From Deltaproteobacteria bacterium (lineage in GTDB: Bacteria; Desulfobacterota; Binatia; Binatales; Binataceae): a stretch of DNA of 9,654 nt. Location: contig JAJXYM010000291.1 of assembly GCA_021780585.1 (NCBI GenBank), positions 1 through 9,654 of the forward strand, given 5' to 3'. The notes beneath the pieces are model-generated. The model was not told where the DNA came from and did not search any database. It saw nothing but the letters and a program-made list of their open reading frames with translations. Every line of letters begins with the position of its first letter. Positions within the stretch are counted from its first letter, which is position 1. Below, piece by piece: positions 1 to 6,763 of this stretch. The translations under genes were made by a program, and so were the position numbers.

Positions 1-431
1 GCCGCCTGATGGGCTTTGGCCATCGCGTGTACAAAAATTACGACCCGCGCGCCCGGATCGTCAAAAAAATCGCCTATGAGGTGTTTGAGGTCACCGGCCG
101 CAATCCGCTGATCGATATCTCGCTGGAACTCGAAAAGATCGCGCTCGAAGACGACTACTTCGTCTCCCGCAAGCTCTATCCGAACGTCGATTTCTATACC
201 GGCGTGACCTATCAGGCGATGGGCTTTCCGATGACGATGTTCCCGGTGCTGTTCGCGATTCCGCGCACCTCGGGCTGGATGGCGCAATGGGCCGAGATGG
301 TGCGCGATCCGGAACAGAAGATCGCCCGGCCGCGCCAGGTCTATGTCGGCGAGCAGACGCGCCATTGGACGCCGATCGAGCATCGCCCCGAGCCGACCAT
401 GCGCGAGGACGCCGTCAGCGACCAGATCTGA
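1..431 (+). CDS. gltA: Citrate synthase, C-terminal part (5' end outside window)
   Basis: This is the C-terminal third of a type II (GltA-like) citrate synthase, which condenses oxaloacetate and acetyl-CoA to citrate in the TCA cycle. The reading frame is open from position 3, where codons for Arg-Leu precede MGFGHRVYKNYDPRA. That block carries the active-site His (His305 in E. coli numbering). The second catalytic residue, Asp362 in E. coli, is in YPNVDFY, 56 residues further on. The substrate-binding arginines are visible in the FAIPRTSGW and IARPRQ motifs. The C-terminus runs about 25 residues past ARPRQ, slightly longer than in E. coli but normal for many bacteria. An intrinsic terminator lies 10 nt after the stop, so this gene ends its transcription unit. 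The N-terminal two thirds cannot be judged from this window. Confidence 0.95.
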   Translation, partial: RLMGFGHRVYKNYDPRARIVKKIAYEVFEVTGRNPLIDISLELEKIALEDDYFVSRKLYPNVDFYTGVTYQAMGFPMTMFPVLFAIPRTSGWMAQWAEMVRDPEQKIARPRQVYVGEQTRHWTPIEHRPEPTMREDAVSDQI

Positions 432-440
432 GGCTGCATC

Positions 441-487
441 CGTCCGATACGCGCCGCCAGGAGCGCGCGCATATCGGACGCAATTTT
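441..487 (+). terminator. Rho-independent terminator of the citrate synthase gene
   Basis: CGTCCGATA (441-449) is a perfect 9-bp inverted repeat of TATCGGACG (472-480). The GC-rich loop may pair further through GCGC tracts. TTTT follows at 484-487. It lies 10 nt after the citrate synthase stop, the expected place for an intrinsic terminator. Confidence 0.75.
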
Positions 488-543
488 CCCGGCGGTTGCG
501 GACGGCAGGTGAAGGGCGCAAAATCGATAGTCGAGGATTCGAT

Positions 544-723
544 ATGCGAGCGCCATTGAGCCCGGAAGCGGCTAAATTGCTCAGCGATCCAAAGACGGCG
601 CGCGAGTTGTTCGAAGCGATCGACCTTGCGCGCAGGTCGGACGATCGAACGCACGACCTGAAGATCGATCATCAAAAGATCACGGTCAAGATCGTCGGAT
701 TTCATAGCGTTAACGAAACCTAG
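544..723 (+). CDS. Small hypothetical protein (59 aa)
   Basis: This is a 59-residue open frame that I do not recognise. GAGGA at 533-537 sits 6 nt before the ATG, which is the main reason to accept it. The protein has an amphipathic, probably helical first half (residues 5-31, rich in Ala/Leu/Arg/Asp) and a short beta-like tail around KITVKIVGF (residues 45-53). There is no signal peptide or membrane segment. The stop is 41 nt before the TTG start of the downstream membrane protein, so the two may be co-transcribed. It starts well after the citrate synthase terminator. A longer version of this frame beginning inside the citrate synthase gene is rejected because it would run through the terminator. 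The function is unknown, and I cannot exclude a chance frame. Confidence 0.5.
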   Translation: MRAPLSPEAAKLLSDPKTARELFEAIDLARRSDDRTHDLKIDHQKITVKIVGFHSVNET

Positions 724-753
724 AACCGCTCGATGACCGCCGACGCGCCGGAC

Positions 754-758
754 AGGAG
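754..758 (+). promoter_or_regulatory. Shine-Dalgarno AGGAG supporting a TTG start
   Basis: AGGAG lies 6 nt before the TTG at 765-767. No in-frame ATG occurs near the start of the hydrophobic first helix, so this site decides the start. Confidence 0.65.
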
Positions 759-764
759 CGTTTT

Positions 765-1493
765 TTGAACGTCGCACTGTCTGCGGCCCTCCTCCTGATA
801 CTGTCGCTCCCGGGCATTATAGCGCGCTGGGTTTATCTTTCGTTTCCCTTCGCCAAGCGTTACGCCATAACATCGATTGCCGACGAAATCGCACTCTCGG
901 TCATCCCGGCTTTGCTACTGCAATTCGTGATGACGGAGATGGTCGAATATCTCACCTCATATCGCGTTGATTTGGTTCTCCTGGGCGATCTTCTCACCGG
1001 ATCGGCGCGGGCCACGGCCGCGGCTTTCGCTAATCTCGAACAGCGGCTGGTTCCAATCGCCGTCTACAATTTGGTCCTATGGTCGTTGGCCGTGTTCTCC
1101 GCATGGTTTCTGCGTAACGCCGTGGTGAAATACCGGCTCGATCTTCGTTTTCGACCTCTTCGCTTTACCAACGAATGGTATTACTTCCTGACCGGACGTG
1201 AATGGGACCATCAGCCAGGCGACATCGCCCTGGTGATGGTTGACGCTTTTGCGGCGGTCGGCAACGAGACATTCATCTACTCGGGTCGGTTGGACAGCTA
1301 CAAGCTGGGGCGCGACGGCAACCTGGATTACATCTGCCTGACGAATACGCGCCGCTGGGCGAGTCCGAATGCGTTCGCGCCCGTCGCCATCCCGGGCGAG
1401 GCGCTGGTGTTGCGATATGAAACGATCGCCAATTTGAACATTTCTTTCGTCAAACTGTCTGAAACGACCATCGCGCCTCAGCCGCAAATCTGA
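765..1493 (+). CDS. Predicted three-helix membrane protein of unknown function (possibly DUF6338-like)
   Basis: This is a 242-residue protein starting at TTG, chosen for the AGGAG 6 nt upstream and because the first transmembrane helix begins directly after it. Three hydrophobic segments are visible at about residues 4-27 (ending LPGIIARWVY), 38-62 and 96-119. A soluble C-terminal region of about 120 residues follows. It contains NEWYYFLTGRE (137-146 region) and YSGRLDSYKLGRDGNLDYI (172-190), which resembles a small beta-barrel hairpin. The layout of a Leu-rich N-terminal helix with an LPG motif, then helices, then a small beta domain resembles DUF6338-type membrane proteins, but I make that match from memory and hold it loosely. 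The 59-aa gene upstream is the only same-strand neighbour. The stop is 1 nt from the stop of the opposing crotonase gene, and no terminator lies between them. No enzymatic motif is seen. Confidence 0.75.
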   Translation: MNVALSAALLLILSLPGIIARWVYLSFPFAKRYAITSIADEIALSVIPALLLQFVMTEMVEYLTSYRVDLVLLGDLLTGSARATAAAFANLEQRLVPIAVYNLVLWSLAVFSAWFLRNAVVKYRLDLRFRPLRFTNEWYYFLTGREWDHQPGDIALVMVDAFAAVGNETFIYSGRLDSYKLGRDGNLDYICLTNTRRWASPNAFAPVAIPGEALVLRYETIANLNISFVKLSETTIAPQPQI

Positions 1494-1494
1494 A

Positions 1495-2307
1495 TCAAGC
1501 CTCGTCCTCGAAGCGGGGTTTGCGCTTTTCGACGAACGCGCGCGCCCCCTCCGCGATATAGCCGGCGCGCACGCAGAGGGTCTGGTTGCGGTCCTCGATT
1601 TGAATCGCCTGCTCCAATCCGCCCGCGTCGACCGCCGCTCCCAGGCACTCTTTGGTCAGTCTTAGGCCGAGCGGCGAAGTCTCGGTCATCTCCTGCGCGA
1701 GACGGCCGGCGGCCTGGTCCAGCTCGCTGTCCGGCGCGACTTCCGAGACCAGACCCGTCGCCAGGGCGCGATGCGCGTCGATGAACCGACCCGTCAGCAT
1801 CAACTCCGACGCAATTGACATTCCCACCGCCCGCGGCAGGAAATAGCTCACTCCCATATCGCAAGCGCTCAGCCCAATCCGGATGAACGCCGCATTGAAG
1901 CGCGCCGATTCGCCCGCAACCCGCACGTCGGCCGCCAGCGCCAGCGCGAAGCCGCCGCCCGATGCCGGTCCCCGCACCGCCGCGATAAACGGCTGCGGCG
2001 CGCGCCTGATCGCGACCACAAGGTCGCTCATTTTGCGCTGAATATCGTAAGTTCGGGCGACCGTCGCCTTTACCACGTCGACGCCGCCCCCGCCCGATTG
2101 TTCCTTGAGGTCGAGGCCCGCGCAGAACGCCCGTCCCGCCCCGCGCATCACCACCACCCGCGTCTTCCGATCCCGTGGCAGCTCGCGCAGGAAATCGTGC
2201 AATTCATCGACCATCACGGCGCTGAGCGCGTTGAGCGCATGCGGCCGGTTGAGCGTCAGCCATGCGACCGCGCCTTCGCGGGTTACTTCGAGCGCCTCGT
2301 ATCCCAT
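1495..2307 (-). CDS. Enoyl-CoA hydratase/isomerase (crotonase) family protein
   Basis: This is a 270-residue crotonase-fold protein, normal length for the family, acting on acyl-CoA thioesters in the cytoplasm. The ATG at 2305-2307 was chosen because GGAGG (2317-2321, minus strand) lies 9 nt upstream; an upstream in-frame extension to 2382 would add 25 residues unlike the family. The first oxyanion-hole segment is FCAGLDLKE (61-69). The second is RGPASGGGFALALAADVRVA (112-131). The first catalytic Glu of classical hydratases (after GGG-C) is Ala121, and the second is also absent from the FIRIGLSACDMGVSYFLPR segment (141-159). Asp150 there aligns roughly with the Asp used by dienoyl-CoA isomerases. 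It is therefore probably an isomerase or another crotonase reaction, not a standard hydratase. The C-terminus (AFVEKRKPRF) is typical. It stands alone on its strand, with a nested inverted repeat upstream. Confidence 0.9.
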   Translation of the reverse strand: MGYEALEVTREGAVAWLTLNRPHALNALSAVMVDELHDFLRELPRDRKTRVVVMRGAGRAFCAGLDLKEQSGGGGVDVVKATVARTYDIQRKMSDLVVAIRRAPQPFIAAVRGPASGGGFALALAADVRVAGESARFNAAFIRIGLSACDMGVSYFLPRAVGMSIASELMLTGRFIDAHRALATGLVSEVAPDSELDQAAGRLAQEMTETSPLGLRLTKECLGAAVDAGGLEQAIQIEDRNQTLCVRAGYIAEGARAFVEKRKPRFEDEA

Positions 2308-2316
2308 TGTGGTTAA

Positions 2317-2321
2317 CCTCC
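2317..2321 (-). promoter_or_regulatory. Shine-Dalgarno GGAGG of the crotonase gene
   Basis: CCTCC on the plus strand gives GGAGG on the minus strand, 9 nt before the ATG at 2307. It fixes the start in preference to the in-frame starts further upstream. Confidence 0.8.
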
Positions 2322-2370
2322 ATTCCATGCCCTGCCCAACGCGGACGCGCTCACGATAGCCGAAACCGGG

Positions 2371-2416
2371 CGATTCGCCCAAGAGCGCTCATTCAGCCCG
2401 GGCTGGCGGCGAATCG
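2371..2416. repeat. Nested inverted repeat upstream of the crotonase gene
   Basis: CGATTCGCC (2371-2379) and GGCGAATCG (2408-2416) form a perfect 9-bp inverted repeat. Between them lies the perfect 12-bp palindrome CAGCCCGGGCTG (2394-2405). No T-run follows on either strand, so this does not look like a terminator. It is 64 nt upstream of the crotonase ATG and could be an operator or a structured leader; which one is not decidable here. Confidence 0.5.
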
Positions 2417-2520
2417 CGCGCAAAATTCACGCTTCCGCGTCCTGAACCATTTCGAGAGCCATTTTGGGTGCTCAGGAAACCGTCAGACGCCGATTTTTCG
2501 CTAATTGAAATTATGCCAAC

Positions 2521-2550
2521 TTGTGTGGCCACGGTCTTCCCCGCTAAAAT
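2521..2550 (+). promoter_or_regulatory. Possible promoter for the HTH gene
   Basis: TTGTGT (2521-2526, 3 of 6 matches to the -35 consensus) and TAAAAT (2545-2550, 5 of 6 to the -10) are 18 nt apart. They sit in the locally AT-rich stretch 2490-2590, which stands out from the GC-rich surroundings. The match is weak, and TTGACT at 2573-2578 is an alternative -35 without a good -10. Confidence 0.3.
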
Positions 2551-2663
2551 CTATTTACCACTCATGTAGGCCTTGACTTAATTCTTTGAGCAGTGGAGTC
2601 TTGTGCCTAGAACCTTATTGCAATGCTCTCGAAATGGAATACATTGGCGGCGGTGAAGCGGGA

Positions 2664-2924
2664 ATGGCTGAGGACATTAGTGGTGAGCCCACGGTGATGG
2701 TGAGGGCGGACGACATTTTCACCATCAAGGAGCTGTCGGAACATCTCCGGGTGCATCCGACGACCATCTACCGGCTGCTGCGTCAGGGCCGGCTGCCGGG
2801 CTTCCGGGTCGGCAGCAACTGGCGGTTCAATCGCGCCGCGATTGAACAATGGGAGCGCACGCAGGCCGCCGAATCTCCCGCTCCGATCACGCGCGGCCGG
2901 CGCAAACGTCGCACCAACGGCTAA
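2664..2924 (+). CDS. Small excisionase-type helix-turn-helix DNA-binding protein
   Basis: This 86-residue protein consists almost entirely of one HTH_17 (excisionase-family, MerR-like winged helix) domain. FTIKELSEHLRVHPTTIYRL spans residues 19-38 and carries the helix-turn-helix; the wing and conserved end follow in LPGFRVGSNWRF (44-55) and AAIEQW (58-63). A basic tail with RGRRKRR (68-74 region) may add DNA contact. Starts are uncertain: ATG 2664 has a weak GGTGA 7 nt upstream, ATG 2634 has no ribosome site, and TTG 2586 or 2601 would add residues unlike the family. Proteins of this type bind DNA as recombination directionality factors or as small regulators. No integrase, att site or phage gene is visible, so a stand-alone regulator is more likely. 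It lies 225 nt before the catabolic operon and may control it (inference). Confidence 0.85.
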   Translation: MAEDISGEPTVMVRADDIFTIKELSEHLRVHPTTIYRLLRQGRLPGFRVGSNWRFNRAAIEQWERTQAAESPAPITRGRRKRRTNG

Positions 2925-3082
2925 CCGCCGATTGATTCCGCCTCCGCTCGTCTCGACCGGCCCGATCGCGCGGCTGGTTCGCGGCGCTAGTTCGCTTTCG
3001 TTGGCCAACTGAACTAAACCCGCCCTCGCCACGATTGCCGCGACGCTCTGGCGTCCGGTCACGACTTCAGCGTTTGCCGCGT

Positions 3083-3110
3083 TTGACATTTGCCGGCTGA
3101 AACGCATACC
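3083..3110 (+). promoter_or_regulatory. Candidate promoter of the 3150-7192 operon
   Basis: A perfect -35 hexamer TTGACA (3083-3088) is followed after 16 nt by CATACC (3105-3110), a 3-of-6 match to the -10. The start of transcription would be near 3117, about 30 nt before the first ATG. The rest of the 2925-3149 intergenic stretch holds no gene that I can support. Confidence 0.4.
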
Positions 3111-3149
3111 TAACGGGCAAGATCGCAATACCCGGAGCGTTTTCAGCAG

Positions 3150-3965
3150 ATGCCGACCAAGTACGTCGATGTGCGTGGCGTCGCCACGTATTTCTACTAC
3201 GTCGGGAAAACCACCCTACCCGACGTTATCCCCGATTTTAAGCGCGGCGCCGCGCTCCTGATGCTCCATGCGGCCGGCTCCAACGGCCATTCGTGGCATT
3301 ATCAGTATGACACGCTGGGCCAGGCGCACAGCCCGATCGCGCCCGACCTTCCCGGCCACGGCCGCAGCGGCGGGGTCGAGGCCCTCGGCTCGGTTCGCGA
3401 GTACGCCGATTTCGCAGTCGCGCTGATGGACGCGCTGAAGCTCGAACGGGCGGTGATCGCGGGCCGTTCGATGGGCGGCGCGGTCGCGATGGACCTGGCG
3501 ATTCGCTATCCCGATCGGGTGCGGGCGCTCGCGCTGATCGCCACCGCCGCCAGGTTCAACCTGCCGAAGGAGATGATCGAGCAGTGGCGTGCGGTCACGA
3601 TGGGCCGCGCCGGGCAGCCCTTCACCACCGACGGCTATTCGCCCAGGACCATCGCCGAGCATCGCGAAATCATCCAGGAGGGATGGGGCGAGCAGATTCG
3701 CACCGACCCGCGCACGCGATGGGGCGACATGGTCGCCTGCGCCGAGGTCGATCTGCGCGAGGACCTCGCCGCGATCGACCGGCCGACGCTGGTGCTGGCC
3801 GGAGCCGACGATCAGATCACGACCGTCGCCGACGCGGAATTCCTCGCCAGCCGGATCAAGGGCGCCCGCCTCGAAGTCGTCGCCGACGCCGCCCATAACC
3901 CGACCACCGAACGGCCCGACGCCGTCAACGCCGCGCTCGAGAAGTTTCTCGCCGGCCTGAAGTAG
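3150..3965 (+). CDS. Alpha/beta hydrolase fold protein
   Basis: This is a 271-residue alpha/beta hydrolase, usual length for the family, without a signal peptide. The catalytic triad is readable: nucleophile Ser107 in the elbow AGRSMGG (104-110), acid Asp221 in LAGADDQIT (216-224), and His249 in DAAHNPTTERPD (246-257). The oxyanion region is MLHAAGSNGHSW (38-49), followed by PDLPGHGRS (65-73), both classic. A lid of about 60 residues (137-195) separates the core strands. The ATG was chosen by GGAG at 3134-3137, 12 nt upstream, a somewhat long spacing. The substrate cannot be read from sequence: esterases, C-C bond (meta-cleavage product) hydrolases and thioesterases share these motifs. It is the first gene of a six-gene operon and ends 10 nt before the thiolase-like gene, so it probably acts on an intermediate of the same pathway. 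Confidence 0.92.
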   Translation: MPTKYVDVRGVATYFYYVGKTTLPDVIPDFKRGAALLMLHAAGSNGHSWHYQYDTLGQAHSPIAPDLPGHGRSGGVEALGSVREYADFAVALMDALKLERAVIAGRSMGGAVAMDLAIRYPDRVRALALIATAARFNLPKEMIEQWRAVTMGRAGQPFTTDGYSPRTIAEHREIIQEGWGEQIRTDPRTRWGDMVACAEVDLREDLAAIDRPTLVLAGADDQITTVADAEFLASRIKGARLEVVADAAHNPTTERPDAVNAALEKFLAGLK

Positions 3966-3975
3966 GGAGCGCTTC

Positions 3976-5136
3976 ATGAGTCTCAGCCGTAAAATCGCCG
4001 TCGCCGGCGTTTACGAACATCCGACCCGCTTCGCGCCCGATAAATCGATGTATCAGATCATGGCCGAGAGCGTGCGCGGCGCGCTCGACGATTGTGGCCT
4101 GACGATCAAGGACGTCGACGGCCTGTTGACCGCCGGGATGGGGATGGGGCCGATGGGGATCGTCGGTTTTTGCGACTATCTCAATCTCACGCCCAATTAT
4201 CTCGACGGCACCAATATCGGCGGTTCGTCTTTTGTCGCCCATACCGCGCACGCCGCCGCCGCGATCCACGCCGGACTCTGCAACGTCGCCGTCGTCGTCT
4301 ACGGTTCGACCGCCGCGTCCTCGCGCTTCGCGATCGGCACGGGCGGGGAACGGGGCGGCGGCGATCCTTGCGATCAATACGAGTTTCCTTTCGGCCCCAC
4401 CACCGTCGGCGCCTACGCGATGATCGCGCAGCGCCATATGCACGATTATGGCACCACGCCGGAGCAGTTGGCCGAAATCGCGGTCACGATGCGGCTGCAT
4501 GCGTCGATGAACCCGGTCGCGAAATATCGCGATCCGATCACGGTCGCGGACGTGCTCGCCTCGCGCGTCATTTCCTCGCCGCTCCACCTGCTGGATTGCT
4601 GCATTATCAGCGACGGCGGCGGGGCGCTGGTGATCACCTCGGCCGAACGGGCGCGCGACCTGAAGAAGCAGCCCGCCTATCTGCTCGGCGCGGGCGAGAC
4701 CGTGCGCCATGCGGCGCGCGGCCAGCGCGATTTCCTCGAAATCGCGGCGGCGCAGTCCGGCCGCCTCGCCTTCGAGCGCGCCGGCGTCGCGCACAAGGAT
4801 ATCGACATGGCGATGATCTACGATTCGTTCACGATCACCGTCCTGTCCACGCTCGAGAACCTGGGCTTCTGCAAGCGCGGCGAAGGCGGCGCCTTCGTCA
4901 GCGGCGGCAGATTGCGGTTCGACGGCGCGCTGCCGATCAACACCGACGGCGGCGGCCTCTCGTCGAACCATCCGGGGATGCGCGGGATGTTCCTGGTGAT
5001 CGAGGCGGTCAAGCAATTGCGGGGCGAATGCGGTCCGCGTCAAGTCAAGGATTGCAAGACCGCGCTGGTCCACGGCACTGGCGGAGCGCTCGGCACCCGC
5101 CATTCCGGAGCCACGCTGATTCTGGCCAATCAATAG
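3976..5136 (+). CDS. Thiolase-like (lipid-transfer/SCP-x type) protein, probable aldolase or acyl-transfer partner of DUF35
   Basis: This 386-residue thiolase-superfamily protein belongs to the subgroup that pairs with DUF35 proteins. GGGAG at 3965-3969 overlaps the preceding stop codon and gives the start 6 nt later. The nucleophile region (DGTNIGGSSFVAHTAHAA, 77-94) has no cysteine where thiolases have one. The C-terminal cysteine is also missing: LVHGTGGALGTRHSG (364-378) replaces the usual CxGGG block. NHPGMRG (331-337) keeps the loop that carries the thiolase His. IYDSFTITVLSTLENLGFC (281-299) is the hallmark of DUF35-associated members, including steroid side-chain retro-aldolases of the Ltp2 type. 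It is thus unlikely to be a beta-ketothiolase. A retro-aldolase or another C-C bond reaction on an acyl-CoA is the better guess, with the next gene as its partner. Confidence 0.88.
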   Translation: MSLSRKIAVAGVYEHPTRFAPDKSMYQIMAESVRGALDDCGLTIKDVDGLLTAGMGMGPMGIVGFCDYLNLTPNYLDGTNIGGSSFVAHTAHAAAAIHAGLCNVAVVVYGSTAASSRFAIGTGGERGGGDPCDQYEFPFGPTTVGAYAMIAQRHMHDYGTTPEQLAEIAVTMRLHASMNPVAKYRDPITVADVLASRVISSPLHLLDCCIISDGGGALVITSAERARDLKKQPAYLLGAGETVRHAARGQRDFLEIAAAQSGRLAFERAGVAHKDIDMAMIYDSFTITVLSTLENLGFCKRGEGGAFVSGGRLRFDGALPINTDGGGLSSNHPGMRGMFLVIEAVKQLRGECGPRQVKDCKTALVHGTGGALGTRHSGATLILANQ

Positions 5137-5180
5137 GCCGGCCGCGTTCGTCACACGCGCAACGATTGAGAGTTTCGACG

Positions 5181-5609
5181 ATGCCGCAGGAAAAAGAACC
5201 ACGCGCCTATCGCAAACCGCTGCCCCATATCGACGAGGAGAGTCGTCCGTGGTGGGAGGCGGTTCAGCGTCACGAACTTTATCTCCAGAAGTGCCGCGAA
5301 TGCGGCGACTTGCGCTTCCATCCGCGCGCCCTTTGCACGAGCTGCATGTCGCCGCGCACGGAATGGGTCCGATGCAAGGGCGGAGGCAGGATTTACGCCT
5401 TCACCGTCACGAACCAGAATCAGGCGGCCGGCTTTCGCGAGTCGCTGCCCTACGTGATGGCGTGGGTGGAGCTCGACGAAGGGGTCAAGATGCTGACCAA
5501 CATTGTCGACTGCCCCCCCGAACAGGTTAAAATAGGGATGCCCGTCGAGGCCGTGTTCGACGACGTGACGCCCGCGGTCACGCTGGTCAAGTTTCGCCCG
5601 GCGAGGTGA
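5181..5609 (+). CDS. Zn-ribbon/OB-fold (DUF35) protein, partner of the thiolase-like protein
   Basis: This 142-residue protein has the two standard DUF35 parts. An N-terminal helix (RPWWEAVQRHEL, 22-33) leads into a rubredoxin-like zinc ribbon with Cys38, Cys41, Cys52 and Cys55, all four ligands intact. A C-terminal OB-fold follows (about 60-138: GRIYAFTVTNQN, PYVMAWVELDEG, VKIGMPVEAVF). DUF35 proteins bind acyl-CoA and bridge it to a thiolase-like or hot-dog partner; they appear to be channelling or scaffold subunits. The ATG at 5181 was chosen because the family begins shortly before the WW helix. The frame is open far upstream, but only as a shadow inside the thiolase-like gene. GAGAG at 5168-5172, 8 nt upstream, is a modest ribosome site. 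The stop codon lies within the ribosome site of the next gene. Confidence 0.92.
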   Translation: MPQEKEPRAYRKPLPHIDEESRPWWEAVQRHELYLQKCRECGDLRFHPRALCTSCMSPRTEWVRCKGGGRIYAFTVTNQNQAAGFRESLPYVMAWVELDEGVKMLTNIVDCPPEQVKIGMPVEAVFDDVTPAVTLVKFRPAR

Positions 5610-5621
5610 GGTTCCCGTTTT

Positions 5622-6311
5622 GTGAGCACCACGCTCGACTTGCACAGCCATAGCGAAGCGTCCGAGGACAGCCGCGCGCCGCTCGAAGCCTATCTGAACT
5701 GGCTCAAATTGCGCCGCGCCGAACGTCCGGTGGACGGCGTCGTGCTCACCGAGCATCGCCAGTTCAACAAGGACGCCGATTACCGCGCGCTCGAGGACCG
5801 CTTCGGCCTGCTGGTGCTCAAGGCCTCCGAAGTCGAAACCGACTACGGCCATGTGCTGGTCTTCGGCGTCACCGACGAGATGACGCGGCGGTTCGATTTC
5901 GCCAACGTCCATCTGCCCGCGCAGGAAGTGATCGACGAGGTCGCGCGGATGGGCGGCGTCGCCATCCCGTGCCATCCGGGTCGCCCCAACGTCGGCCTGT
6001 GCGAGCATTACGCGAAAAAGCCCGCGCTCGAAAACGTCGTCGCCGTCGAGGTGCTCAACGGCGGTTCGCGCAAGGGCGAGGACGAACGCAGCGTCGAACT
6101 GGCGCAAGCGCGCGGCTATCGCACGATCGGCGGCTCCGACAGCCATCTGGTGAGCCTGATCGGTCTGTGCGCGACCCGCTTCGAGGCCGCGATCAACACG
6201 ATCGACGACCTCGTGCGCGAACTCAGGTCCGGCGACTACGCGCCGGTCGATTTCCGTCCGCGCCGCAAGCCCGTGCCGCATGCGGTCCCGGTTGAGGTGA
6301 AGCAAGCATGA
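5622..6311 (+). CDS. PHP-domain metal-dependent hydrolase
   Basis: This 229-residue PHP-superfamily protein starts at GTG, preceded by GAGGTGAGG (5603-5611), which overlaps the DUF35 stop, so the two are probably translationally coupled. The metal-binding set is nearly complete: His8 and His10 in LDLHSHS, His45 in LTEH, Glu70 in KASEVET, His77 in YGHVLVFG, His118 in CHPGR, and Asp173 and His175 in GGSDSHL. PHP enzymes use such tri-metal sites to hydrolyse phosphoesters, for example histidinol phosphate and nucleotide derivatives; some relatives have other roles. The length fits stand-alone PHP proteins, not polymerase-linked domains. Its stop overlaps the next start by 4 nt (ATGA at 6308-6311), firmly placing it in the operon. 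Its role among acyl-CoA enzymes is unknown; removal of a phosphate from a CoA-type or sugar intermediate is conceivable but is only inference. Confidence 0.9.
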   Translation: MSTTLDLHSHSEASEDSRAPLEAYLNWLKLRRAERPVDGVVLTEHRQFNKDADYRALEDRFGLLVLKASEVETDYGHVLVFGVTDEMTRRFDFANVHLPAQEVIDEVARMGGVAIPCHPGRPNVGLCEHYAKKPALENVVAVEVLNGGSRKGEDERSVELAQARGYRTIGGSDSHLVSLIGLCATRFEAAINTIDDLVRELRSGDYAPVDFRPRRKPVPHAVPVEVKQA

Positions 6312-6754
6312 CAGTCGATTACGATCCGGCGCTGATCGGGCGCGTCTTCGAAACCACGGAGCCGGTGCCGGTCACCGGCGAGCAGATCGCGACCTTTTGC
6401 GCGGCGATCGGCGAGACCAATCCGCTCTATACCGACGCCGCCGCGGCCCAGGCCGGCCCCTTCGGCGGCCTCGTCGCGCCGCCCTCGTTCGCGGTCACGT
6501 TCCGCAACGGCCGCCATTTCTTCGAGCATATTCCGCGCTACGGCAAGCAGGGCTTCGACGCCGGCAAGGACGTCGAATTCGTCACCCCGATCCGTCCGGG
6601 CGACGCGGTTACGCTCAATTCGCACGTCAAGGAGATTTACGAAAAGACCGGGCGGACCGGCTCGATGGTCTTCGTTATCGTCCGTTCGACCCTGACCAAT
6701 CAAAACGGCGAGGTCGTCGCCCACGTCGACCATCGCTTCATGAACCGTCCCTGA
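6308..6754 (+). CDS. MaoC-type hot-dog protein (N-terminal hydratase-subunit type)
   Basis: This 148-residue protein of the MaoC_dehydrat_N type resembles the non-catalytic halves of (R)-hydratases (HadA/HadC, ChsH2 N-terminal half). It starts in the ATGA overlap with the PHP gene. The hot-dog helix region reads FCAAIGETNPLYTD (30-43). In active hydratases the motif is G-D-x-N-P-x-H; here Asp is Glu36 and His is Tyr41, while Asn38 and Pro39 are kept, the usual pattern for the structural subunit. GLVAPPSFAVTF (54-65) and a later beta sheet (AVTLNSHVKEIYEKTGRTG) follow the fold. It probably forms a heterodimer with the next gene product. The pair resembles split ChsH2/ChsH1. The substrate is unknown but would be an enoyl-CoA if activity is retained. 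Confidence 0.9.
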   Translation: MTVDYDPALIGRVFETTEPVPVTGEQIATFCAAIGETNPLYTDAAAAQAGPFGGLVAPPSFAVTFRNGRHFFEHIPRYGKQGFDAGKDVEFVTPIRPGDAVTLNSHVKEIYEKTGRTGSMVFVIVRSTLTNQNGEVVAHVDHRFMNRP

Positions 6755-6763
6755 GCGTCCGCC

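Noticed and set aside
2586..2663. Longer N-terminus for the HTH protein from TTG 2586 or TTG 2601
   Set aside because: The GGAG at 2595-2598 is only 2 nt from TTG 2601, and the added residues do not resemble the family; ATG 2664 is preferred though not proven.
2664..2924. Excisionase of an integrated element
   Set aside because: No integrase, attachment-site repeat, phage or plasmid gene is visible, and the domain is common in host regulators.
2989..3015. AGTTC...GAACT around TTGGCCAA as an operator
   Set aside because: The outer arms and the inner palindrome do not share a centre, and 5-bp arms are expected by chance.
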